Origin: Eubacterium sp.
GTDB lineage: Bacteria; Bacillota; Clostridia; Oscillospirales; Acutalibacteraceae
Length of the DNA: 64,000 nucleotides
Assembly (NCBI GenBank): GCA_029258375.1
Contig: JARHZA010000002.1
Location: 377,001-441,000, forward strand
Direction: 5' to 3'
Positions 30,864 through 39,971 of this stretch are shown here, piece by piece. How positions within the stretch are numbered: the first letter of the stretch is position 1; the number at the start of each line of letters is the position of its first letter. The notes beneath the pieces are model-generated. The model had not been told where the DNA came from. It searched no databases and worked only from the letters and a program-made list of their open reading frames with translations. The translations under genes and the position numbers were made by a program.

Positions 30864-31940
30864 ATGAGCAAAAAAAGTAAAGTTATTAAAGGGTTAAAAA
30901 TTACAGTGTGTGTTATTCTCGCTTTAGTTTTAGTAGTTTTAGCAGTGTTGTTTTTTCCTTTAAAAGGTAAAGAACACATTGAGATTTGGGGAGCTGATCA
31001 ACAGTTCGATATTAGTAAAATTCAAACTGTTGAAAAAGAGGGCGTAGAATTTAAAATTCTTGTTGTGGCAGATACTCAGTTGTGGACAGATCAAATTGAA
31101 AATAAAAAATGTTATGAAGAAATGGATAAACTTGTTGATAAAACAAAACCTGATATGATAGTAACAGTTGGCGATAATGTATCTGCATTTGAATCAAGAT
31201 TTTCAAATGGTAAATTTGCAAAGAAAATGGATTCTTATGGTGTTCCATGGGCACCAGTGTTTGGTAACCACGATGGCGAAGTGGCTGGAACTTCTCTTAA
31301 CTGGATGGCAGACCAATTTATGAAGGGCAAAAACTGCTTGTTCCAAAAAGGTCCTTCAAATTTATATGGTTCTGGCAACTACGTTGTAAATATAACACAA
31401 GATGGCAAGCCAATTTATTCCCTTTATATGTTTGATAATGGTAGATATATAAAGTATGACGAAGAAACTACCAAAGAAGTTTATATGGGTTATGAACAAA
31501 TTGCTTGGTATGAATGGAATGTAAAAGGAATGAATGAGGCAGTTGGTTCAAACGTACCTTCAATGACTTTTTCACATTTTGCACAACCTGAATTCAAAGA
31601 TGCAGTTGAAAAGTATGGTGTGAAAAATGAAGACGGAAGTTATACTATTCCATCAGAATATGGTTTTGGTAAATGTATGTATCTTCCAAGTGCTCCAATT
31701 GTAAATTCTGGTTTTGTTAAAAAATGTAAAGAACTTGGTTCAACTAAGTATATTTTCTGCGGTCACGATCACGAAAATAATGCAAGCGTAACAGAAGATG
31801 GAATTACTTATACATATGGTCTTAAAACAGGTCCTTCTCCAATTCCTTGGAACTCTGCAACAGAAACAGGGGGAACACTCGTTACACTTGATCAAAACAA
31901 TGAAGTGAAAATTGAACACGTTGTTATTAGTGAAAAATAA
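30864..31940 (+). CDS. Membrane-anchored calcineurin-like phosphoesterase
   Basis: A 358-residue protein with an N-terminal membrane helix (residues 10-33; no clear cleavage site) and an extracellular metallophosphoesterase domain. Metal ligands are seen in VADTQLW, TVGDNVS, FGNHDGE, and CGHDHEN near the C-terminus. Order and spacing resemble purple-acid-phosphatase/PhoD-like secreted enzymes. The substrate could be a nucleotide or another phosphate ester. AAAGGTG precedes the start. Confidence 0.88.
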   Translation: MSKKSKVIKGLKITVCVILALVLVVLAVLFFPLKGKEHIEIWGADQQFDISKIQTVEKEGVEFKILVVADTQLWTDQIENKKCYEEMDKLVDKTKPDMIVTVGDNVSAFESRFSNGKFAKKMDSYGVPWAPVFGNHDGEVAGTSLNWMADQFMKGKNCLFQKGPSNLYGSGNYVVNITQDGKPIYSLYMFDNGRYIKYDEETTKEVYMGYEQIAWYEWNVKGMNEAVGSNVPSMTFSHFAQPEFKDAVEKYGVKNEDGSYTIPSEYGFGKCMYLPSAPIVNSGFVKKCKELGSTKYIFCGHDHENNASVTEDGITYTYGLKTGPSPIPWNSATETGGTLVTLDQNNEVKIEHVVISEK

Positions 31941-31946
31941 CATAAT

Positions 31947-31982
31947 AAAAAGGCTTTAACTTTATCGTTAAAGCCTTTTTTA
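31947..31982. terminator. Bidirectional terminator between convergent genes
   Basis: 14-bp stem AAAAAGGCTTTAAC/GTTAAAGCCTTTTT with loop TTTATC. Confidence 0.93.
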
Positions 31983-31999
31983 GTTAAAAAATAAGAATT

Positions 32000-32287
32000 T
32001 TATTTTCCAACTGCATTTTTGGCAGCATCTCCAGTTTTACTTGCCGCTTCGCTTAAATCTGTTGCAGCGTTACTTGCGTTTTTAGATGCTTTTTCAGATG
32101 CCTTTGTTAAATCTTCTTGCATTTTATTTGTTGTTGATGTTGTTGTGCTTGTTGAAGGCATTGTAGTAGTTGTTGTGGTGGTTGTAGTAGTTGTTGTTGT
32201 CTCTTTGTTGTTATTGTTACCGCAACCAACAAAAACAGCAGAAATAACTGCAACTGTCATAATTAAAACTAAAATTTTTCTTTTCAT
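32000..32287 (-). CDS. Small lipoprotein with a threonine run
   Basis: A 95-residue protein with a lipoprotein signal peptide (lipobox VFVGC, Cys 22). After NNNNKE there are 13 consecutive Thr residues, then further Thr/Ser, and an amphipathic Ala/Ser/Lys helix to the end. The Thr run is coded by mixed ACA/ACT/ACC codons, so it is unlikely to slip. It is probably a surface lipoprotein with a possibly glycosylated stalk. GGGAG precedes the start. Function unknown. Confidence 0.75.
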   Translation of the reverse strand: MKRKILVLIMTVAVISAVFVGCGNNNNKETTTTTTTTTTTTTMPSTSTTTSTTNKMQEDLTKASEKASKNASNAATDLSEAASKTGDAAKNAVGK

Positions 32288-32356
32288 AAAAAGTTACTCC
32301 CTTTCGAAAATAGTATTCCTATTTGTATTGATTTTATTCTGTAAATTTTTTTACCA

Positions 32357-33688
32357 TTATTTTGTTAATGTTCCATTATCTGAATAAAGTAGTAAAAGAA
32401 TATTTTCTTCTTCTCCAGTTATTGCATTTATATAGATTAAAACTTCTTGATTATTTTCTTTGTTTTTACAGTGAAATTGATAACAGTATTCTTCATTTCC
32501 ATCTTTTTTAGGAATTAAACACATTTTAGTTGATATTACATCAACGTTAGAAGATAGTTTGTTTCTTGCTTCATCTTCATTTATTTTGTTTTTAAACTCT
32601 TTTCTATCTCTGTGGTTTGTTAAATATCCTTTTGCTTCAATAGAAAATAATTCGCCACCATCTAATGAAATGCCAACTTTAATTAAATCTGTATATCTTA
32701 TTACGCCATTTTCACTGTATGCAAAATTTATAACACAAATATTATTTGAAACTGAATAGTAGGTTTTAACCATATTTTTATAGCCTAAGTCATTTAGATA
32801 TGATGACGCAATTTCAATTGCACTTTCTTCGGAAATTGTGCTTGTTTTAACTTTGTTTGAAGAAATTATATATGCAATATATCCTCCGTTTTTTGTGACG
32901 GCAACAGTATAGCCATCAAAAATATAATCATAGCAAGGAATTAAACCGAATTCCTCACATTGAAATTCTATATTGTCTGTGTCTACGCCTAATGCTTTAG
33001 CAGCATATTCTTTTCCATCATCTTTTGAAATTTTTTCTGAATTTTTTAACAGCTCAGATTCCCTATTTAAAACAGCATCTGCAAACGGACCATCATAAAG
33101 AAGTGTAGGGTAATCTGAAAAAGTTTCTTCAGCTTCATCAAAACTAATTGAAATATTAGATAGTTTTAAATCCTTGTTTTTATTTTTCACTTCGTTTTCA
33201 GTAATTCGTTCGCCTAAAGCACATTTGTGAACCATATTGTTTATATGCTCAGAATATTTTCTTGAATAATTTAAAAACATATTAAGATTTGAATACTCTT
33301 CGCCTGTAATTTTTTCTCCATTTTGAATCTTTGCAGAAAGGTATTTAGCATAGTCGCCAGCTTGACTTAAAAATTTATATTCGCCACTTAAATTCATTTG
33401 ATCAACCGGTAAATGAGAAAGTGCTTTTTTTGCAGAATTACATTCAGAGTATAAATCTTCTGAAATACTTGTCATCATAGCAGGTGTAGATGCGTAAGTG
33501 CTTTTAATTAAGTTAGTTTCAATTGTATCAAGGCATTCTGATAGTTCGGTAAGACTTTGTTGATACGATGCCTCAAGTTTTGCCTGATAAAGTTTGCTTT
33601 GATTGTTGCCTATAATTGCATAAGTAGTAAGCACTGCTACAATACAAACACTAAACGAAAAAATCCTAATAACACTCCGTTTTTTCAT
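32357..33688 (-). CDS. ypeB: Germination protein YpeB
   Basis: A 443-residue spore protein. The ATG at 33688 follows GGAGG by 9 bases; an upstream in-frame ATG at 33739 is less likely. A membrane helix (about residues 8-27) is followed by a helical YpeB domain and C-terminal PepSY-like repeats (EEATEIAxxYL-like EESAIEIASSYL). YpeB anchors and stabilises the cortex-lytic enzyme SleB in dormant spores. sleB, often adjacent, is not in this window. The lipoprotein gene lies downstream on the same strand. Confidence 0.9.
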   Translation of the reverse strand: MKKRSVIRIFSFSVCIVAVLTTYAIIGNNQSKLYQAKLEASYQQSLTELSECLDTIETNLIKSTYASTPAMMTSISEDLYSECNSAKKALSHLPVDQMNLSGEYKFLSQAGDYAKYLSAKIQNGEKITGEEYSNLNMFLNYSRKYSEHINNMVHKCALGERITENEVKNKNKDLKLSNISISFDEAEETFSDYPTLLYDGPFADAVLNRESELLKNSEKISKDDGKEYAAKALGVDTDNIEFQCEEFGLIPCYDYIFDGYTVAVTKNGGYIAYIISSNKVKTSTISEESAIEIASSYLNDLGYKNMVKTYYSVSNNICVINFAYSENGVIRYTDLIKVGISLDGGELFSIEAKGYLTNHRDRKEFKNKINEDEARNKLSSNVDVISTKMCLIPKKDGNEEYCYQFHCKNKENNQEVLIYINAITGEEENILLLLYSDNGTLTK

Positions 33689-33756
33689 TTTTATCAATCC
33701 TCCAACAACATTTTGCCCTCTATTGTCAAAATAATGCAAAAAAATTTAAAAATGTT

Positions 33757-33784
33757 TTGATACTGCTGGTATTTGTGATATAAT
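33757..33784 (+). promoter_or_regulatory. Promoter of proBA
   Basis: TTGATA (33757-33762), 16-base spacer, TATAAT (33779-33784), 31 bases before proB. Confidence 0.65.
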
Positions 33785-33815
33785 TAAATAACTTATAAAA
33801 TGGAGAAGTATGTAA

Positions 33816-34601
33816 ATGTCTGAAATTAGTGGTAAAAAGAGAATAGTTGTTAAGGTTGGAACATCTACTTTAACTCATAATACAGGAAAGATGAACATAG
33901 CAAGAATAGCAAAACTTGTGTCTGTTCTTTCTGATTTAAAAAATGAGGGTAACGAGGTAATTCTTGTATCATCTGGTGCAATCGGTGTTGGAACAAGCAG
34001 ACTTCGTTTAACAGAAAAACCAAAGGAAACAAAATGTTTGCAAGCAGCTGCTGCAGTAGGTCAATGTGAACTTATGTTCCTTTATGATAAATTGTTTTCA
34101 GAATACGGTGTTGTTGTTAGTCAGTTGCTATTTACCTCTGATGCTCTTGATAACGAAAAAAGTAAAGCACATCTTATTGATACTTTTAATCAACTTTTAG
34201 AATATGATTGTGTTCCAATTGTAAATGAAAATGACTCTGTTTCTGTCGAAGAACTTTTAAATGGCGATAATGATTGCCTATCTGCAACTGTTGCCACTAT
34301 AACGGATTCTGATTTGTTAATTCTTTTAACAGATACAGATGGTCTTTATGATAGTAACCCTTCTAAAAATCCTAATGCCCAATTGATTGAAAGAGTTGAA
34401 GAAATTAACGATCATATTCGTTCAATTGCAGGCGGAGCAGGAGAAAAGGGAACTGGTGGCTTTGTTACAAAGATTAGAGCAGCAGAAATAGCAACTTCAG
34501 CAGGCGTTCCTGTTGTAATTATGAATGGTTCAAAGCCAACCGATATATATAAAGTATTAAATGGCAAATCTATTGGAACTTATTTTGAGGCGGTAAAATA
34601 A
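33816..34601 (+). CDS. proB: Glutamate 5-kinase
   Basis: A 261-residue enzyme for the first step of proline synthesis. KVGTSTLTH at residues 13-21, LVSSGAIGVG, NENDSVS and GTGGFVTKIRAAEIA fit the amino-acid-kinase fold. The C-terminal PUA domain of E. coli ProB (367 residues) is missing, a variant common in Clostridia. The stop overlaps the proA start in TAATG. Confidence 0.95.
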   Translation: MSEISGKKRIVVKVGTSTLTHNTGKMNIARIAKLVSVLSDLKNEGNEVILVSSGAIGVGTSRLRLTEKPKETKCLQAAAAVGQCELMFLYDKLFSEYGVVVSQLLFTSDALDNEKSKAHLIDTFNQLLEYDCVPIVNENDSVSVEELLNGDNDCLSATVATITDSDLLILLTDTDGLYDSNPSKNPNAQLIERVEEINDHIRSIAGGAGEKGTGGFVTKIRAAEIATSAGVPVVIMNGSKPTDIYKVLNGKSIGTYFEAVK

Positions 34602-35836
34602 TGATTACTCTTGGTAAAAATGCACTTGTTGCAAAAGATTTTCTTTCAACAGTAACTGAAAAGCAAAAAAATGATGCTCTTGTTTCAATTTCAAAAGCAT
34701 TAAGAGAAAATAGTCAAACAATAATTGATGCAAACAAAATTGATATTGAAAACGGCAAAAAAGCAGGTCTTAGCAGTGGTCTACTTGATAGACTTATGCT
34801 TGATGAAAAACGTATTAACGATATTGCAGATAGCGTTTTAGATGTTGTTAATTTGCCAGAACCTTGTGGATTGGTGCTTGATGAAATTGAGCGACCAAAT
34901 GGTCTTAAAATTAAAAAAGTATCTGTGCCAATTGGTGTTATAGGTATTATTTATGAGGCTCGCCCAAATGTAACTGCCGACGCAGCTGTTTTATGTTTAA
35001 AAAGTTCAAATGCAGTAATTCTTCGTGGCGGTAAAGAGGCAATAAATTCTAATATTGCCATTGCAAGCGTTTTAAGATCTGCTATAAAAGAAGTTGGTTT
35101 TGATGAAAACTGTATTCAACTTGTTACAGATACTTCAAGGGAATCTGCAAATGCTATGATGAAACTTGATGGATATCTTGATTGCCTAATTCCTCGTGGT
35201 GGTAAAAATCTTATTAAAAACGTTGTTCAAAATTCAACCGTTCCAGTTATCGAAACTGGTTCAGGCAACTGTCATATTTACGTTGATGATAGTGCAGATA
35301 TTGATATGGCAGCAAAAATAATTTTCAATGCCAAAACACAAAGAATAGGTGTTTGTAACGCTTGTGAAAGTCTTGTTATAAATTCGTCAATAATAAATAA
35401 GGCAATGCCTAAAATTAAAGAACTTCTTGATACTAAAAATGTTGAAATTCGTGGTGATGAACGTGCAATGATTTCTTGTGATGGTATTTTGCCTGCAAGT
35501 GAAAGCGATTTTGGCACAGAGTATCTTGATTATATAATTAGCGTTAAAACTGTTGATACTCTTGATGAGGCAATAAAACATATCAATAAATATTCAACTC
35601 GCCACAGTGAGGCTATAATTACACAGAATGAAGAAAATGCACAAAAGTTTATGGCTCGTGTTGATTCTTCATCTGTTTATGTTAATGCTTCAACAAGATT
35701 CACAGATGGTGGCGAATTCGGACTCGGTGCTGAAATTGGTATTTCAACACAAAAACTTCACGCAAGAGGTCCAATGGGACTTCGTGAACTCACAACTACT
35801 AAATATCTTGTTTTTGGTAATGGTCAAACAAGATAA
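34601..35836 (+). CDS. proA: Glutamate-5-semialdehyde dehydrogenase
   Basis: A 411-residue gamma-glutamyl phosphate reductase, second step of proline synthesis. IYEARPNVTADAA, LCLKSSNAVILRGGKEA, IPRGG and VCNACESLVI (catalytic Cys) are hallmarks. C-terminal TRFTDGGEFGLGAEIGISTQ-type sequence is also conserved. Translationally coupled to proB. No proC in the window. Confidence 0.96.
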   Translation: MITLGKNALVAKDFLSTVTEKQKNDALVSISKALRENSQTIIDANKIDIENGKKAGLSSGLLDRLMLDEKRINDIADSVLDVVNLPEPCGLVLDEIERPNGLKIKKVSVPIGVIGIIYEARPNVTADAAVLCLKSSNAVILRGGKEAINSNIAIASVLRSAIKEVGFDENCIQLVTDTSRESANAMMKLDGYLDCLIPRGGKNLIKNVVQNSTVPVIETGSGNCHIYVDDSADIDMAAKIIFNAKTQRIGVCNACESLVINSSIINKAMPKIKELLDTKNVEIRGDERAMISCDGILPASESDFGTEYLDYIISVKTVDTLDEAIKHINKYSTRHSEAIITQNEENAQKFMARVDSSSVYVNASTRFTDGGEFGLGAEIGISTQKLHARGPMGLRELTTTKYLVFGNGQTR

Positions 35837-35869
35837 ATTTATAAAAATAGAATTGTAAAGGAGATAATC

Positions 35870-37312
35870 TTGGATAAATATAAAAAACTCGCCTCTAATA
35901 CAATAATTTTTGCAATAGGAACATTCTCTTCTAAATTGCTATCACTCGTATTAACTTTCTTCTATACCCGTGTTATGGATACGGGTTCGTTCGGTGGTGC
36001 AACACTTATTCAAAATGCAGTTAATATTCTTGTTCCTATCGTAACTCTTGCAGTTAACTCTGCTGCGCTTCGATTTGCCCTTGATAAAAATAGTAATAAA
36101 AAGGGTGTGTTTACAACAGGTGTTGCAACAACTTTAATAGGTTTTGCAATTTTCTGCTTGTTCTCTCCACTTGTTGTAAAAATAAATATTAACGACTTTA
36201 ATTTAGGTCAATATGCAATATTGCTTTATTTAATGCTTCTTGGCTCATCGCTTCGCCAACTTTGCCAACAGTTTGTTCGTGGTTCTGGTTACGTTAAACT
36301 TTATGCTGTTGACGGTGTAATAGCAACTGCAACATCAGCAGGCTTTACATTCCTTTATCTTGGTGGATTTAAGTGGGGCATTTATGGATATATTCTTGCT
36401 ATATTTACAAGCGATATGTTATCAGTAGCATTTATGTTTCTAATGGCAAAACTTTGGCGTTATCTTGACTTTAAAAAAGGTTTAAAGAAAGATACAGTAG
36501 TTCCAATGTTAAAATATTGTATTCCACTTATTCCTACTATAGTTCTTTGGTGGATTATAAATGTTTCAGACCAGTATATGGTAACTTATTTTAGTGGTGT
36601 ATCGTTAAGTGGTCTTTATACTGCATCATATAAAATTCCAAACTTTGTTATTATATTTTCTTCTATATTTATTGATGCTTGGCAGTTGTCTGCTGTTGAT
36701 GAATACGATAATAAGGATAAAGGAATTTTCTTTACAAAGGTATTTAAAGTTTACAGTGGTGCACTCTTTGCAATAGGTGCAGTTCTTATTGTTACAAGCA
36801 GAATTGTAACAAGTATTTATCTTGGTGTGGATTATTATGAATCATGGAGATATGTTCCAATCTTAGTAATCGCAACAACATTCTCTTGCCTTGTTAACTT
36901 CTATGCGTCAGTTTATATGGCAGAAAAGAAGAGCGTTTTATCTATGCTTACCGCAGGAAGTGGCGCTGTTATAAATATTATTTTAAATCTTGTTTTAATT
37001 CCAAAATATGAGGCTTATGGTGCTGCATTTGCAACTGCGGTTTCATTTGTTGTTGTATTTATTATTCGTGCTATAAATACTAAAAAGTTTGTTGAAATTA
37101 AAATAGATTTCGTAAGACTTATTGGTTCTGCTCTTTTATTAGTAGGTATGGCTGTGATTATGATTACAGAAGCAGGTGGCGGCGAATGGCAAAGTTTTGG
37201 TATAACACTTGTGCTTGCTTTAGTTCTTTTTGTTATGAATTTTAAAGCAGTTATTGATATTGTTCGTCTTCTTTTGGATAAATTTATAAAAAAAAGAGGA
37301 AAAAAGGCTTAA
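35870..37312 (+). CDS. Polysaccharide flippase (MOP/Wzx-like)
   Basis: A 480-residue membrane protein with about 14 helices and the N-terminal pattern LASNTIIFAIGTFSSKLLS of the polysaccharide-biosynthesis/MOP family. It would flip lipid-linked sugars across the membrane. The TTG start has AAAGGAG six bases upstream. No glycosyltransferase adjoins it, so the substrate cannot be guessed. It follows proA by 33 bases and may be read through from the same promoter. Confidence 0.88.
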   Translation: MDKYKKLASNTIIFAIGTFSSKLLSLVLTFFYTRVMDTGSFGGATLIQNAVNILVPIVTLAVNSAALRFALDKNSNKKGVFTTGVATTLIGFAIFCLFSPLVVKININDFNLGQYAILLYLMLLGSSLRQLCQQFVRGSGYVKLYAVDGVIATATSAGFTFLYLGGFKWGIYGYILAIFTSDMLSVAFMFLMAKLWRYLDFKKGLKKDTVVPMLKYCIPLIPTIVLWWIINVSDQYMVTYFSGVSLSGLYTASYKIPNFVIIFSSIFIDAWQLSAVDEYDNKDKGIFFTKVFKVYSGALFAIGAVLIVTSRIVTSIYLGVDYYESWRYVPILVIATTFSCLVNFYASVYMAEKKSVLSMLTAGSGAVINIILNLVLIPKYEAYGAAFATAVSFVVVFIIRAINTKKFVEIKIDFVRLIGSALLLVGMAVIMITEAGGGEWQSFGITLVLALVLFVMNFKAVIDIVRLLLDKFIKKRGKKA

Positions 37313-37331
37313 ATCTATAACTCCGTTACTA

Positions 37332-37360
37332 TTGAAAAACCTAAAATTTTAGTTTATAAT
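37332..37360 (+). promoter_or_regulatory. Promoter of glgP
   Basis: TTGAAA (37332-37337), 17-base spacer, TATAAT (37355-37360), 57 bases before the ATG. Confidence 0.75.
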
Positions 37361-37417
37361 TAACAAATAAATTAAGAAAAACTTAGTTTAATATTATTTT
37401 TTTTGGAGGATTTGTAT

Positions 37418-39916
37418 ATGAAATCAACAATTTCTGTTTCCCAGGCAAAGAAAATGATTAACGACAAATTAAGCCATTTTTTTGGTGTAACCCCAGAAAC
37501 TGCAACTGATGAGCAGTATTACAAAGCAGTTGCGATGATAGTTCGTGAAGAACTTGCAACAATGAATAGCGATTTTCGTAAAACTGCAGAAGGTCAGGAT
37601 TCTAAGCAAATTTATTATCTTTGTATGGAATTCCTTATGGGCCGTTCACTTAAAAATAACCTCTACAATCTTGATTTAACAGATGTTTTTGATGAAGCAC
37701 TTGATAGCTTTGGAATCAAACTTGAAAAACTTTATGAGCAAGAGCCAGATGCTGGGCTCGGTAATGGTGGTCTTGGCAGACTTGCTGCTTGTTATCTTGA
37801 TGGACTTGCAACTAACGGATTTAAGTCAATGGGATATTCAATTCGTTACGAAGCAGGTATATTTAAGCAAAAACTTATTGATGGTTGGCAAACTGAATTA
37901 CCAGACTTTTGGTTACCTGGTGGAGATGTGTGGCTTGTTCCTCGTGAGGAAAGAGCAGTTGACATTAACTTTGAAGGCTGGGTAGACGAAAGTTGGGACG
38001 GCGATTATCATCACGTTACACTTCGTGATTGTAACACAGTTAAGGCAGTTCCTTATGATATGTACGTTTCAGGTAAGGGCGAAGGTGTTTCTCGTCTTCG
38101 TTTGTGGGCATCAAGTAAACCTGAACTTGATATGAGCCTTTTCAATCAAGGTTCATTTGTTAAAGCAATGGAACAATCTGCAATGGCAGAGGCAATTTCA
38201 AAAGTTCTTTATCCTTCTGATAACTCACCAGAGGGTAAATCTCTTAGACTTCGTCAGCAGTATTTCCTTGTTTCAGCATCAATTCAAGATATTATCCAAC
38301 GTCATTTAACTAAATATGGCACTCTTGATAATCTTCCTGATAAAGTAGCAATTCATATTAACGATACACATCCAACAATGGCAATTCCAGAACTTATGAG
38401 AATTATGCTCGATGAATGTGGTTATGGCTGGGATGAAGCGTGGAGCATTGTTACAAGAACTGTTGCTTACACAAATCACACAGTTATGAAAGAGGCCCTT
38501 GAGTGTTGGAGTGAAGAACTTTATAGTAGACTTCTTCCTCGTATTTATCAAATTACAAGAGAAATAGATAATCGTTTTCGCTCTTATGTTTGGGGTGCAA
38601 CTTTTGATGCAGATAAAGTTGAACGAATGGCTATAATTTCTGGCGGAGTAGTTCGTATGGCGAACTTATGTGTTGCTGGTTCTCACTCAGTTAATGGTGT
38701 TTCATCACTTCATTCAGAAATTCTTAAAGACACAGTGTTTAATGATTTTTACACTATCACACCTGATAAATTTAAAAACGTTACAAATGGTATTGCTTTT
38801 AGAAGATGGATTTGTCAGTCAAACCCAGAACTTACTAAATTTATTACAGAACTTATTGGTGATGGATTTATCACAAAAAGTGATGAACTCTTAAAACTTC
38901 GTGATTATAAAGACGATAAGCAAGTTCTTGAAACACTTAGAAAAATTAAATATAACAACAAAGTTCGTTTTGCTGAAGTTGTTAAAAAGAGAAATGGAAT
39001 TGAACTTGATCCTAATTCTCTTTTTGATGTTCAAGTTAAAAGACTTCATGAATATAAACGTCAAAGTTTAAATATTCTCAATATTATTGCAGAATATCAA
39101 ATGCTCAAAGCAAATCCTAATATGGAATTTGAGCCAAGAACTTATATTTTTGCGTCTAAAGCAGCTCCGGGCTATTTTATGGCAAAGAAAACTATTGAAC
39201 TTATTGATTCTCTTTCAAAACTCATCAATAATGATCCTGATATTAAGGGCAGAATCAAAGTTGTGTTTATGGAAGAATATAATGTAAGCCTTGCAGAAGT
39301 TCTTATGCCTGCTGCTGATATTTCCGAACAAATTTCACTTGCCGGTACAGAGGCATCTGGCACAGGTAATATGAAACTTATGCTTAATGGTGCAGTTACA
39401 CTTGGTACTCTTGATGGTGCTAATGTTGAAATTGCAGATGCTGTTGGCGAAGATAATATATTCATTTTTGGTATGAAAACTCCAGAAGTTGAACAACTTC
39501 GCAGAAATGGTTACCATCCTGGTGATTATATAAGTAATAATCCTGTTCTTAAAAATGTAATTGATTTAATTAACACTGGCATTAACGGTAAAGGATTTAG
39601 AGAGATTTCTTCAAATCTTATGAACGTTGATCCTTATATGGCGCTTGCAGATTTTGCAGATTACCAAAAGGCACAAATTGCAACTGCAAATGCTTATAAA
39701 GATAAAGATGCTTTTGCAAAAATGTCACTTATGAATATTAGTGGTGCAGGAATATTTAGTGCAGACCGTTCAATAATGGATTATGCTAATAATATTTGGC
39801 ACACAAAGCCAGTTCATTTTGAAGAAAAAATTGTAAAAAAAGAAATAGAGCCTAAAACTCAAAAATCTTCAAAAAAATCAAGTTCTAAAAAAGGAACAAA
39901 AAAGTCAAATAAATAA
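37418..39916 (+). CDS. glgP: Glycogen/alpha-glucan phosphorylase
   Basis: An 832-residue enzyme that releases glucose-1-phosphate from alpha-1,4-glucans. ATG 37418 is chosen for GGAGG at 37405. GLGNGGLGRLAACYLD near residue 120, the NVDDTHP-like NDTHPTMAIPELMR and the pyridoxal-phosphate lysine in EASGTGNMKLMLNGA are diagnostic. A short Lys/Ser-rich tail (about 30 residues) follows the enzyme domain. Together with the GH13 enzymes it points to storage or use of glycogen and maltodextrin. Confidence 0.96.
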   Translation: MKSTISVSQAKKMINDKLSHFFGVTPETATDEQYYKAVAMIVREELATMNSDFRKTAEGQDSKQIYYLCMEFLMGRSLKNNLYNLDLTDVFDEALDSFGIKLEKLYEQEPDAGLGNGGLGRLAACYLDGLATNGFKSMGYSIRYEAGIFKQKLIDGWQTELPDFWLPGGDVWLVPREERAVDINFEGWVDESWDGDYHHVTLRDCNTVKAVPYDMYVSGKGEGVSRLRLWASSKPELDMSLFNQGSFVKAMEQSAMAEAISKVLYPSDNSPEGKSLRLRQQYFLVSASIQDIIQRHLTKYGTLDNLPDKVAIHINDTHPTMAIPELMRIMLDECGYGWDEAWSIVTRTVAYTNHTVMKEALECWSEELYSRLLPRIYQITREIDNRFRSYVWGATFDADKVERMAIISGGVVRMANLCVAGSHSVNGVSSLHSEILKDTVFNDFYTITPDKFKNVTNGIAFRRWICQSNPELTKFITELIGDGFITKSDELLKLRDYKDDKQVLETLRKIKYNNKVRFAEVVKKRNGIELDPNSLFDVQVKRLHEYKRQSLNILNIIAEYQMLKANPNMEFEPRTYIFASKAAPGYFMAKKTIELIDSLSKLINNDPDIKGRIKVVFMEEYNVSLAEVLMPAADISEQISLAGTEASGTGNMKLMLNGAVTLGTLDGANVEIADAVGEDNIFIFGMKTPEVEQLRRNGYHPGDYISNNPVLKNVIDLINTGINGKGFREISSNLMNVDPYMALADFADYQKAQIATANAYKDKDAFAKMSLMNISGAGIFSADRSIMDYANNIWHTKPVHFEEKIVKKEIEPKTQKSSKKSSSKKGTKKSNK

Positions 39917-39926
39917 TAAAATAATT

Positions 39927-39950
39927 AAGGACGGTTCTGCCGTCCTTTTT
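39927..39950 (+). terminator. Terminator after glgP
   Basis: 8-bp stem AAGGACGG/CCGTCCTT with loop TTCTG, then TTT. Confidence 0.8.
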
Positions 39951-39971
39951 GACGTGATAGCGTGATTGTTT

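Noticed and set aside
32019-32387. Plus-strand reading frame of 122 residues over the lipoprotein gene
   Set aside because: It is a Val-rich shadow of the Thr-coding repeat on the opposite strand, without SD.
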